DNA of 64,000 nucleotides. It comes from Faecalibacterium sp. I3-3-33 (lineage in GTDB: Bacteria; Bacillota; Clostridia; Oscillospirales; Ruminococcaceae). This document shows, in pieces, positions 57,303-63,843 of this stretch. Position numbers and translations under genes: made by a program. Each line of letters starts with the position of its first letter. Position 1 is the first letter of the stretch. Under the pieces are notes generated by a model. The model did no database searches, was not told where the DNA came from, and was given only the letters and a program-made list of their open reading frames with translations. The DNA is taken from assembly GCF_023347295.1 (NCBI RefSeq), contig NZ_CP094469.1:2232001-2296000 (forward strand). Reading direction: 5' to 3'.

Positions 57303-57959
57303 TTATTTCCGCAGGCGCTTATCGCTCTTGGTGGCCCACAGGGTACCCACAGACTGGAACGCCTGCACCATCAGCACCAGCAGCACCACACAGACGATCA
57401 TGATGTTGGTCTGGTAGCGGTAGTAGCCGTAGGAAAGGGCGATTTTGCCCAGACCGCCGCCGCCGATGACGCCGGACATGGCAGAATAGCCCAGAATGGT
57501 GGTCAATGCGGTGGTCATGCTGGAGATCAGGCCGGGCAGGCACTCCGGGATCATGACCTTGGTGATGATCTGGAAGGGAGTAGCACCCATGCTCTGGGCA
57601 GCTTCCACCACGCCCTCGTCCAGCTCCCGCAGGCTGGTCTCCACCAGACGTGCCACAAAGGGGAAGGCGGCGACCACCAGCGGAACGATGGTAGCCTTGG
57701 TGCCCACCGTAGTGCCCACGATGGCGCGGGTAAGCGGGAACACACAGATCATCAAAATCAGGAAAGGCACACTGCGCAGAATGTTGATGACGATGTTGAT
57801 CAGGTGCATCAGCCAACCGGGCAGGGGCAGGATGCCGTCCTTGTCACCGGCTACCAGCAGCACGCCCAGCGGCAGACCCAACACCAGCGCAAAGGCGGTG
57901 GAGAGCACCGTTACATAAAAGGTCTCCCAGATGGCAAAACCGTAATCTGCGATATTCAT
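57303..57959 (-). CDS. metI: Methionine ABC transporter permease
   Basis: This 218-residue permease has five hydrophobic segments. The family loop LRELDEGVVEAAQSMGATPF with QIITKVMIPECLPGL contacts the ATPase. The ATG overlaps the metN stop (ATGA), so the longer reading is rejected. Confidence 0.95.
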   Translation of the reverse strand: MNIADYGFAIWETFYVTVLSTAFALVLGLPLGVLLVAGDKDGILPLPGWLMHLINIVINILRSVPFLILMICVFPLTRAIVGTTVGTKATIVPLVVAAFPFVARLVETSLRELDEGVVEAAQSMGATPFQIITKVMIPECLPGLISSMTTALTTILGYSAMSGVIGGGGLGKIALSYGYYRYQTNIMIVCVVLLVLMVQAFQSVGTLWATKSDKRLRK

Positions 57960-58969
57960 ATACCGGTCACCTCCTCTACCGTTACGCCGGACTGGCTGCG
58001 CATATATTCCATAGCCTGCTGTGCGACAGCAAGCTCTGCGGGCAGCTTGAGCAGCATAGAGCCGTAGCACTGGCCGCTCAGATCGCGGGTATCGGCGCTG
58101 AGCACCGACACCAGAATGCCCTTTTCGGCGGCAAGGCTTGCCACCAGCGGCTTTGCAGTGGAGGAACCATTAAAGGTAACGCGCACCACATGGTCATCCG
58201 GCGCAAAGCAGGAAAGATCCCGCGCTGCGCTGCCGCCGTTGGGGGCCACCAGACGCTTGGCAGCCGCCGTTTTGGGGTTTGCAAAAATTTCCTGTACCGA
58301 GCCCTGTTCCACGACCACACCGCCGTCCAGAATGGCCACGCTGTCGCAGATCTCCTCCACTACGCTCATCTGGTGGGTAATGACCACAACGGTGATGCCC
58401 AGCTTGCGGTTGATATCCTTGATCAGGGTCAGGATGGAGTGGGTGGTGTTGGGGTCCAGCGCACTGGTGGCCTCGTCGCACAGCAGCACCTTGGGGTTGG
58501 TTGCCAGTGCGCGGGCAATGGCAATGCGCTGCTTCTGACCGCCGGACAGCTGTGCCGGGTAGGCGTTGGCCTTATCCGGCAGACCCACCATCTCCAGCAG
58601 CTCCATGGCGCGCTTTTCGGACTCCGCCTTCTTTACGCCTGCCAGCTCCATGGGGAAGCAGACGTTCTTCAGGCAGGTGCGCTGCATAAGCAGGTTGAAC
58701 TGCTGGAAGATCATGGTGATCTCCCGGCGGCGCTTGCGCAGCGAGGCGGGAGACAAAGTCTCCATTGCCACGCCGTCGATCACCACGCTGCCGCCGGTGG
58801 GGCGCTCCAACAGGTTGATGCAGCGCACCAGCGTGGATTTGCCCGCACCGGACATACCGATGATACCATAGATGGAGCCATCGGGAATGGTGAGGTTGAT
58901 GTTTTGCAGCGCTTTCACCGCGCCATCCTTCATCTGGAAGGTCTTGGAAAGGTACTTGAGTTCGATCAC
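57956..58969 (-). CDS. metN: Methionine ABC transporter ATPase
   Basis: This 337-residue ATPase has Walker A GMSGAGKSTL, signature LSGGQKQRIAIARAL and Walker B VLLCDEATSALD. A C-terminal NIL domain from about residue 260 binds methionine and inhibits transport when it is plentiful. It forms MetNI with the downstream permease. Confidence 0.96.
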   Translation of the reverse strand: MIELKYLSKTFQMKDGAVKALQNINLTIPDGSIYGIIGMSGAGKSTLVRCINLLERPTGGSVVIDGVAMETLSPASLRKRRREITMIFQQFNLLMQRTCLKNVCFPMELAGVKKAESEKRAMELLEMVGLPDKANAYPAQLSGGQKQRIAIARALATNPKVLLCDEATSALDPNTTHSILTLIKDINRKLGITVVVITHQMSVVEEICDSVAILDGGVVVEQGSVQEIFANPKTAAAKRLVAPNGGSAARDLSCFAPDDHVVRVTFNGSSTAKPLVASLAAEKGILVSVLSADTRDLSGQCYGSMLLKLPAELAVAQQAMEYMRSQSGVTVEEVTGI

Positions 58970-58987
58970 AGAAATTGCTCCTTTAGC

Positions 58988-59902
58988 TTATCCCTCGATG
59001 GGTGCCAGACTGTCCTGCTTGCCGCCGTAGATGCCCATGGGCTCTACATGAATACCGGCAACGGTCACCAGATGGGTACCCTTTTCGGCGTTGAAGTTGT
59101 CCAGATACGGCTGATGCTGGAAGTAGTTGGTGTCTACCTGACCGTCCTCAACGACCTGGTTGGGGATCACATAGTCGTCGTACTCCTGAATATCCAGCGT
59201 GATGCCCTTGGCGGCAAGGATCTCCTTGCACACCTCCAGCACCTCGCAGTGGGGAGCGGGAGTAGCGGCACAGCTGACGGTCTGGCCGTTCAGAGCGTCA
59301 TAATCCACAGTGGAATCATAGCCGTCGGTGGGGTTCTCCACAACGGACACCACGGAGCCCTTGTAGGTCTCGTCCATGAAGTCCTTCACCTTCTGGCTCT
59401 GCAGAGCAGCGGCCAGAGCCTTGATTTTGGGCTCCTCCTGATTGCCGTCCTTGCACACCAGAATGTTGACGTAAGCAGAAGAGCCGTCCTCCATGGCCAG
59501 TGCATCGGTCATGGGGTTCAGACCGGCAGAGATGGCGTAGTTGGAGTTGATGACGGCGTAGTCCTCGTCCTGCAGGACGTTGGGCACCTGAGCGGCCTCC
59601 ACCTCGTCCACGGTGACGTTCAGGGGGTTCTCCTCAATGTCGTTCTTGGTGGCGGTCAGGCCGGCGTCTGCCTTCAGCTTGAAGAAGCCGTTCTTCTCCA
59701 GCAGGGTCAGGGCGCGGGCCTCGTTGGTGGTATCGTTGGGCACAGCCACCTTGATCTTGTCCAGCTTAGCTGCGGCAGAGGATGCCACGCTGCCGGATGC
59801 AGCAGCGGAAGAAGCAGTGGAAGAAGAACCACCGCAGGCAGTCAGGGCAGCGGCTGCGGCTGCCACACCGGTAACTTTCAGAAAATCGCGACGAGTAATC
59901 AT
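58988..59902 (-). CDS. metQ: Methionine-binding lipoprotein
   Basis: This 304-residue NlpA-family protein has a twin-arginine-like start (ITRRDFLKVTG) and lipobox LTAC. A Ser/Ala linker leads to KIKVAVPNDTTNEARALTLL and the NYAISAGLNPMTDALAMEDG ligand region. It is first in the metQNIYA operon, directly behind a Met-type T-box. Confidence 0.95.
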   Translation of the reverse strand: MITRRDFLKVTGVAAAAAALTACGGSSSTASSAAASGSVASSAAAKLDKIKVAVPNDTTNEARALTLLEKNGFFKLKADAGLTATKNDIEENPLNVTVDEVEAAQVPNVLQDEDYAVINSNYAISAGLNPMTDALAMEDGSSAYVNILVCKDGNQEEPKIKALAAALQSQKVKDFMDETYKGSVVSVVENPTDGYDSTVDYDALNGQTVSCAATPAPHCEVLEVCKEILAAKGITLDIQEYDDYVIPNQVVEDGQVDTNYFQHQPYLDNFNAEKGTHLVTVAGIHVEPMGIYGGKQDSLAPIEG

Positions 59903-59987
59903 AGTTTTGTTCCCTCTCTATTTGTTCTCTATTATGTACTGCTGCCCGCACGGCACCTTTCCGTGCGCGGCCTTGAACGGATGTATG

Positions 59988-60285
59988 AAAAAATGCCCCC
60001 GTCCTTACGAGCCTTAGACTCTGCAAGGACGGAGGCATGAACATACTTCCGTGGTACCACCTTGGTTCACTGCATCCTTACGGATACAGCCTCGATGCTG
60101 CGGCAGCGTGTGCTGCTTACAGCCGGACGCTGTAACGGGCGCATCCCGTTGCGGGCTTAGCACTCCTGCGCCTCGTCCGCACGGCTCCGAGACCATTTTC
60201 AGCTTCCTGTTTCCTGCCCTTTTCCACCGCCCGGGCTCTCTGGTAAGGATCAATGCGAAGGCCTACTCTTCTCTTCACAGCCATT
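59988..60285 (-). promoter_or_regulatory. T-box riboswitch, methionine specifier
   Basis: On the minus strand the AGAGTAGG kink-turn and CAGAGAGCCC open Stem I. ATG at 60194-60196 in GAAAATGGTCTCGG fits the specifier codon. AAGGTGGTACCACGGAAG at 60046-60063 is the T-box proper. The terminator (TGCCTCCGTCCTTGC paired with GTAAGGACGGGGGCA, then six T) ends at 59988. Uncharged tRNA-Met would allow antitermination into the met operon. Confidence 0.93.
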
Positions 60286-60302
60286 TTTGTGATATTGACA
60301 CT

Positions 60303-60331
60303 ATAATAAACCCATCGGCGGCATTTGTCAA
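60303..60331 (-). promoter_or_regulatory. Promoter of the T-box/met operon
   Basis: On the minus strand a perfect TTGACA and TATTAT are separated by 17 bases, just upstream of the T-box Stem I. Confidence 0.75.
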
Positions 60332-60393
60332 CACCTTCAACGAAGTTTTTGGGTAGGGATATGGCTTCCGGCGTGCCGCAGCGCCCGTTTTGC

Positions 60394-60422
60394 TTGACAA
60401 TGCGCACAAAAAAGGTTATACT
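60394..60422 (+). promoter_or_regulatory. Strong plus-strand promoter facing the 20-residue peptide gene
   Basis: A perfect TTGACA and TATACT are separated by 17 bases. No coding sequence follows before the terminator at 60490-60521. Confidence 0.75.
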
Positions 60423-60430
60423 ATAACTAC

Positions 60431-60460
60431 AAAAGGCACTGCGACAAGCGGTTGGCCCTT
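60431..60460 (+). repeat. Inverted repeat copy at the 5-prime end of the plus RNA
   Basis: AAAGGCACTGC, a short gap, then GCGGTTGGCCCT. The second copy, on the minus strand at 60604-60639, reads AAAGGTACTGC, a longer gap, then the identical GCGGTTGGCCCT. Confidence 0.75.
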
Positions 60461-60489
60461 TAGGTTTTTAGTTTAACTTTTATCCAAAG

Positions 60490-60521
60490 AAAAACCGTCA
60501 CCTGCCGGGGTGGCGGTTTTT
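60490..60521. terminator. Shared bidirectional terminator
   Basis: AAAAACCG-T-CACC pairs with GGTG-G-CGGTTTTT around a 6-base loop. Both strands end in five T residues. It lies between two converging promoters, and the peptide stop codon overlaps its edge. Confidence 0.85.
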
Positions 60522-60582
60522 ACTTTCTTACCTTGATCGTAAACGTAAATCCAAACAAGTGGAATGTCAAAGTAATAGGCAT
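60520..60582 (-). CDS. 20-residue peptide, candidate type I toxin
   Basis: The sequence is Met-Pro then ITLTFHLFGFTFTIKVRK. Hydrophobic residues alternate with Thr, an unusual strand-like pattern with a basic end. The ribosome binding site AAGGAGGTGA (60587-60596) is a near-perfect match to 16S rRNA, at good spacing, and is buried in a 9-bp hairpin. Its own promoter lies at 60664-60692 and its terminator directly after the stop. No family is recognised with certainty. Signal, spacing and context make a real small gene likely; toxicity is inferred. Confidence 0.65.
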   Translation of the reverse strand: MPITLTFHLFGFTFTIKVRK

Positions 60583-60585
60583 TTT

Positions 60586-60607
60586 CTCACCTCCTTCCGG
60601 AAGTGAG
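60586..60607 (-). promoter_or_regulatory. Hairpin hiding the peptide ribosome binding site
   Basis: On the minus strand CTCACTTCC pairs with GGAGGTGAG over nine positions (one wobble), closed by a GGAA loop of the GNRA type. The whole Shine-Dalgarno core lies in the stem. Confidence 0.7.
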
Positions 60608-60639
60608 GGCCAACCGCCTGCCGTATGTGCAGTACCTTT
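60604..60639 (-). repeat. Inverted repeat copy in the peptide message leader
   Basis: Read on the minus strand: AAAGGTACTGC, spacer, GGCGGTTGGCCCTCAC. The 12-base core is identical to that at 60448-60459 on the plus strand. Confidence 0.75.
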
Positions 60640-60663
60640 CGGTCACTTTTCAGCGACAAAATG

Positions 60664-60692
60664 ATTATAACATATTCCGACCCTTTTCGCAA
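60664..60692 (-). promoter_or_regulatory. Promoter of the 20-residue peptide gene
   Basis: On the minus strand TTGCGA and a perfect TATAAT are separated by 17 bases. The message would start near 60657 and be about 170 bases long. Confidence 0.7.
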
Positions 60693-60693
60693 G

Positions 60694-60720
60694 AAAGCTC
60701 TGGTGTTTCCAGAGCTTTTT
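60694..60720 (+). terminator. Terminator upstream of the ThrE-type exporter
   Basis: AAAGCTCTGG and CCAGAGCTTT enclose five bases and are followed by a T run. It insulates the convergent RNA locus from the exporter genes. Confidence 0.8.
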
Positions 60721-60731
60721 ATTATGTGCTC

Positions 60732-60760
60732 TTGTATGCGGCTGGTGCACATGATAAAAT
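60732..60760 (+). promoter_or_regulatory. Candidate promoter of the exporter genes
   Basis: TTGTAT and TAAAAT are separated by 17 bases, about 30 bases before the start codon. Confidence 0.5.
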
Positions 60761-60791
60761 AGGGTATCATCTTTTGCAAGGAGAGCAGGCA

Positions 60792-61583
60792 ATGAACAGC
60801 AGAGACCCTTTTCCCGATGAAGAGCTGCGCCGCCGCATTATGGATTTTATCATGGCCGCAGGGCAGACCCTGCTGGAAAACGGCGCGGAGGTGTTCCGGG
60901 TGGAGCAGACCATGGAGATCATGGCGCGCAGCTTCCATTTGCGGGAGTTCCACGTTTATGTGCTGACCAACGGCATTTTTGCCAGCGCCGGCACTGCCGA
61001 GATCAGCGAGGTGCGCAACGTGCCGGTGCGCACCACCCATCTGGGGCGAGTGGCGGCGGTGAACGAGCTTTCCCGCCAGATCGCCCAGACCGGGATGACC
61101 TTGGACGAAGCCGAGAGCCGTCTGGTGCTGGCGCGGCAGCTGCCCTTCCCCAAAGACCATGTGCAGCTGCTGTCCGGGCTGTGCGGGGCGTTCTGCTTTG
61201 CCATGATGTTCGGCGGCAACCTGCGCAGCGCGCTGGCAGCCGCCGGGGCGGGACTGGTTGCCAGCTGGTACCTGCTGTGGTGCGGGCGGCACGAGGTGCC
61301 CGGCGGCTTCCAGAAGATCAGCACCGCCGCGCTGATTACGCTGGTGTGCATCCTGCTGTGCAATCTGCTGCACACCTCTGCCAGCCACGCCATCATCGGT
61401 ACGCTGATGATCCTGACCCCGGGCATCGCCTTTACCATGGGCATCCGGGACTTTGTGCAGGGCGATTACCTTTCCGGCACCATCCGCATGATCGACGCTT
61501 TGTTGATTGCCGCCAGCATTGCCATAGGCACCGGCCTTGTGCTGCGGCTGTACAAGGTATTTACGGGGGTGGTCGTGGTATGA
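60792..61583 (+). CDS. ThrE-type threonine/serine exporter, large subunit
   Basis: The ATG follows AAGGAGAGCAGGC. The 263-residue protein has the DUF1212/ThrE N-terminal cytoplasmic region (AAGQTLLENGAEVFRVEQTM, FHVYVLTNGIF) followed by about five membrane segments. In the split ThrE arrangement it needs the small partner encoded by the overlapping next gene. The exported solute is threonine or serine by family. Confidence 0.85.
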   Translation: MNSRDPFPDEELRRRIMDFIMAAGQTLLENGAEVFRVEQTMEIMARSFHLREFHVYVLTNGIFASAGTAEISEVRNVPVRTTHLGRVAAVNELSRQIAQTGMTLDEAESRLVLARQLPFPKDHVQLLSGLCGAFCFAMMFGGNLRSALAAAGAGLVASWYLLWCGRHEVPGGFQKISTAALITLVCILLCNLLHTSASHAIIGTLMILTPGIAFTMGIRDFVQGDYLSGTIRMIDALLIAASIAIGTGLVLRLYKVFTGVVVV

Positions 61584-62029
61584 TGTCCCTTACAGCTGTA
61601 CAGATCGGCGAGTTGACGGCGCAGTTTTTTCTGGCCGGGGTGGGCACACTGAGCTTTGCCATTCTGTTTGCGTGCCCCCGGCGCAGCCTGCCTTACTGCG
61701 CGCTGGTGGGCGCTGTGGGCTGGCTGGGGTACGAGCTTCTGACCCTGCTGGGCGCAGACGCCGCCACGGCATCCCTGCTGTCGGTCATTCCGCTTACCAT
61801 CCTTACCCGCGTGTTTGCCATTACCCAAAAAACGCCGGTCACGGTGTTTTTGCTGTCCGGCATTTTCCCGCTTGTGCCGGGCGCGGGCATCTACTACACG
61901 GCTTACTATTTTATCCAGAACGAAAACACCCTTGCTCTTGCCAAGGGCATCAGCACCTTTAAAATTGCGGTGGCGCTGGCCATCGGCATCAGTCTGGTGC
62001 TGTGCGTGCCGCTGCCGAAGAAGAAGTAA
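61580..62029 (+). CDS. ThrE-type exporter, small subunit (DUF3815)
   Basis: This 149-residue membrane protein starts at an ATG overlapping the previous stop (ATGATG). It has about four or five hydrophobic segments and the family stretch FLLSGIFPLVPGAGIYYTAY. It corresponds to the C-terminal part of one-piece ThrE proteins. A palindromic repeat begins two bases after the stop codon. Confidence 0.85.
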   Translation: MMSLTAVQIGELTAQFFLAGVGTLSFAILFACPRRSLPYCALVGAVGWLGYELLTLLGADAATASLLSVIPLTILTRVFAITQKTPVTVFLLSGIFPLVPGAGIYYTAYYFIQNENTLALAKGISTFKIAVALAIGISLVLCVPLPKKK

Positions 62030-62030
62030 G

Positions 62031-62110
62031 ACCCTCTCAGTCATCTCGCTATGCTCGATGCCAGCTCCCCCGAAAGGGGGAGCTGGCGAACGCAGTGTGA
62101 CTGAGAGGGT
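62031..62110 (+). repeat. Complete family A palindromic repeat
   Basis: This 80-base element has ends ACCCTCTCAGTCA and TGACTGAGAGGGT that are exact complements. The centre is CCAGCTCCCCC-GAAA-GGGGGAGCTGG. Partial copies occur at 10961-11013, 11263-11310 and in the gap near 28510-28527. Confidence 0.85.
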
Positions 62111-62205
62111 TTGCAAAGCCGCAGGCTTTGACGGAAGGGGGTTGCACGCTACCAAGGTAGCAGCGAAACAGAGGCTTAAATTTCAACAAACATCATTCAA
62201 GCAAG

Positions 62206-62239
62206 AAAAGGGCATCCGCAAAAGCGGATGCCCTTTTTT
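62206..62239. terminator. Terminator of the small lipoprotein gene
   Basis: AAAAGGGCATCCGC and GCGGATGCCCTTTT enclose four A residues, with T runs on both strands. It can also end plus-strand transcription from the exporter genes. Confidence 0.88.
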
Positions 62240-62266
62240 AGTAGTTATTGAGTTCTACGCGCGCAA

Positions 62267-62848
62267 TCAAGCAATGTGCTTAATGGGGAAAACGTAGGTA
62301 GCGATATCGTACTTTCTGTCCATATCGGTACCCTCTGCCCAAGTAAAGCCTTCCGGCAGAGTGATTTCTCTTGCGGAAATAGTGGTTGCATCCGTCTTAA
62401 CGGTAGCCTTCACAGTAGTCATGACAGCTTCGCCAGCCTTCGGATTGGTGATAGCCACCTTAATATCAACTTCCTTGGTAACAGGAGTGTAGGTCACATC
62501 AGTCACAAAGACGATGATGTGCTCGCCCTTAGAGGTATCCTTGCGGATCTCAACGACTGCCTTTTCGTTCTCCAGATGATAGTTATCCGGAATCAGCTTC
62601 TTATCGATATCAGCAACCTTCACAGAGTTCTCGGTCTTCAGAACATCGATCTTAACCGGCTCGCCCACAACGCGAGTTTCGCCATTACCGCGGTCTTCCA
62701 TAAAGATGACCAGCACAGGACGAGTGGTCACTTCGGGAATCACGGGAACATCTTCCTTGGAGCAGCCAGCCAGCACACCAGCAGCAGCAACAGCCAGAGT
62801 GGCGACACCTGCACCCTTCAGGAACTGACGACGAGAGATATTAGACAT
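62267..62848 (-). CDS. Tat/lipoprotein of unknown function
   Basis: The ATG follows GTGAGGTTGATTGTT. The 193-residue protein starts SNISRRQFLKGAG, a twin-arginine motif, and reaches a lipobox (VLAGCSKED, lipid at about Cys29). The exported part, about 160 residues, has many Thr, Val, Lys and Glu residues in a beta-rich pattern. It has no recognisable catalytic motif or family I can name. It has a promoter with an unusual homopolymer and is monocistronic. Confidence 0.75.
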   Translation of the reverse strand: MSNISRRQFLKGAGVATLAVAAAGVLAGCSKEDVPVIPEVTTRPVLVIFMEDRGNGETRVVGEPVKIDVLKTENSVKVADIDKKLIPDNYHLENEKAVVEIRKDTSKGEHIIVFVTDVTYTPVTKEVDIKVAITNPKAGEAVMTTVKATVKTDATTISAREITLPEGFTWAEGTDMDRKYDIATYVFPIKHIA

Positions 62849-62912
62849 AACAATCAACCTCACGATCTTTTATTTTCAGCTCCTACTACAAAACAGGAGC
62901 TTGTTCCTCTAT

Positions 62913-62943
62913 AATATACCCCCCCCCGGTATCATTTTGTCAA
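62913..62943 (-). promoter_or_regulatory. Promoter with a nine-cytosine spacer tract
   Basis: On the minus strand a perfect TTGACA and TATATT are separated by 19 bases, nine of which are consecutive G (plus-strand C at 62919-62927). A leader hairpin, AGCTCCT with AGGAGCT, lies at 62878-62901. Confidence 0.65.
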
Positions 62944-62995
62944 TACCTTTTTCCTTTTTTGTAAAAAGCTTTTTCCCATGATTTCAGGCTTTTTC

Positions 62996-63024
62996 TTGCA
63001 AGGCGCTGCGGCATCTGTTATACT
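62996..63024 (+). promoter_or_regulatory. Promoter of the nitroreductase gene
   Basis: TTGCAA and TATACT are separated by 17 bases, about 35 bases before the start. Confidence 0.65.
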
Positions 63025-63059
63025 TTTTATAATACGTTCCGTAAAAAGGAGTGAGTACT

Positions 63060-63635
63060 ATGAACGCAATGGAACTTCTGACTACCCGCCGCACCTATCG
63101 CCGGTTTGCGCAAAAGCCTGTGCCGCAGGACGTGGTGGACGATATCGTACAGGCCGTACGGCTGTCCTCCTGCGGGGCAAACCGGCAGGCGGTGCGGCTG
63201 GTGCTGGTGCAAAGCCCGGAGATGGTGGCCAAGGTGCAGCCGCTGGTCAAGTGGGCTGGCTACCTGCCGCCGGAGCAGGGCACGCCCAAGGCGGACGAGC
63301 TGCCCACCTTCTATGCAGCCGTGGTGCAGGATACCGCCATCTCCGGCGACCTTGCCACCGACACCGGCATTGCACTGGCCAACATGACCCTTGCCGCATG
63401 GGACAAGGGTGTGGGCAGCTGCATCATGGGCGCGATCGATAAGCCCGCCCTGACCGCGCTGCTGGGCATTGAGGAGCCGCAGAAGCTGGCCTTTATGGTG
63501 GCTTTCGGCTACCCCACCCACAAAGCCAGCATCGTACCCATGACCGAGCAGACCGGCGTAAAGTACTATCTGGACGAAAACCGCGACTACTGCGTGCCCA
63601 AGCGCAGCGCGGAGGAGATCGCAAGAAGCCTGTAA
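63060..63635 (+). CDS. Nitroreductase-family protein
   Basis: The ATG follows AAAGGAGTGAG; an in-frame GTG at 63051 overlaps that site. The 191-residue FMN flavoprotein has the family start (MELLTTRRTYRRFAQKPVPQ) with the phosphate-contact Arg residues and later GSCIMGAIDKPALTALLGI. It should reduce nitro compounds, quinones or enones with NAD(P)H. The physiological substrate is unknown. Confidence 0.92.
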   Translation: MNAMELLTTRRTYRRFAQKPVPQDVVDDIVQAVRLSSCGANRQAVRLVLVQSPEMVAKVQPLVKWAGYLPPEQGTPKADELPTFYAAVVQDTAISGDLATDTGIALANMTLAAWDKGVGSCIMGAIDKPALTALLGIEEPQKLAFMVAFGYPTHKASIVPMTEQTGVKYYLDENRDYCVPKRSAEEIARSL

Positions 63636-63731
63636 AAAACGGTTTATACCGCATATATTCACACATTTTCTCCGTTATTGCATAAATGTTTGCAAAATCG
63701 TTTCAATTTCACGGATTATTATGCACAAGTA

Positions 63732-63760
63732 TTGACTTTTTGTTTTGTACAAACTATACT
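63732..63760 (+). promoter_or_regulatory. Promoter of the last lipoprotein gene
   Basis: TTGACT and TATACT are separated by 17 bases. Confidence 0.7.
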
Positions 63761-63769
63761 AAGTGCGTT

Positions 63770-63803
63770 CCCCGAAAGCGCGATGAATCGCATCCCATCG
63801 GGG
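63770..63803 (+). other. Leader hairpin before the last gene
   Basis: CCCCGA and TCGGGG enclose an inner GCGAT-GA-ATCGC stem. It lies between the promoter and the start codon and has no T run. Role unknown. Confidence 0.5.
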
Positions 63804-63843
63804 CAAAGCAAACTATATTGCATAGATTGAGGAGTGTTTGAAT

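Larger units (their letters stand above)
60429..60521 (+). ncRNA. Candidate roughly 93-nt antisense/convergent RNA
   Basis: A near-consensus promoter and an intrinsic terminator bracket about 93 bases with no start codon and ribosome binding site. The RNA starts with a copy of the repeat also found at the 5-prime end of the opposing peptide message. Its 3-prime end is the shared terminator, giving at least 32 bases complementary to the peptide message. An antitoxin RNA is the inferred role. Confidence 0.5.

Noticed and set aside
60051..60356. Open frames on both strands over the T-box leader
   Set aside because: The sequence is explained by the T-box structure and terminator; the frames lack start signals.
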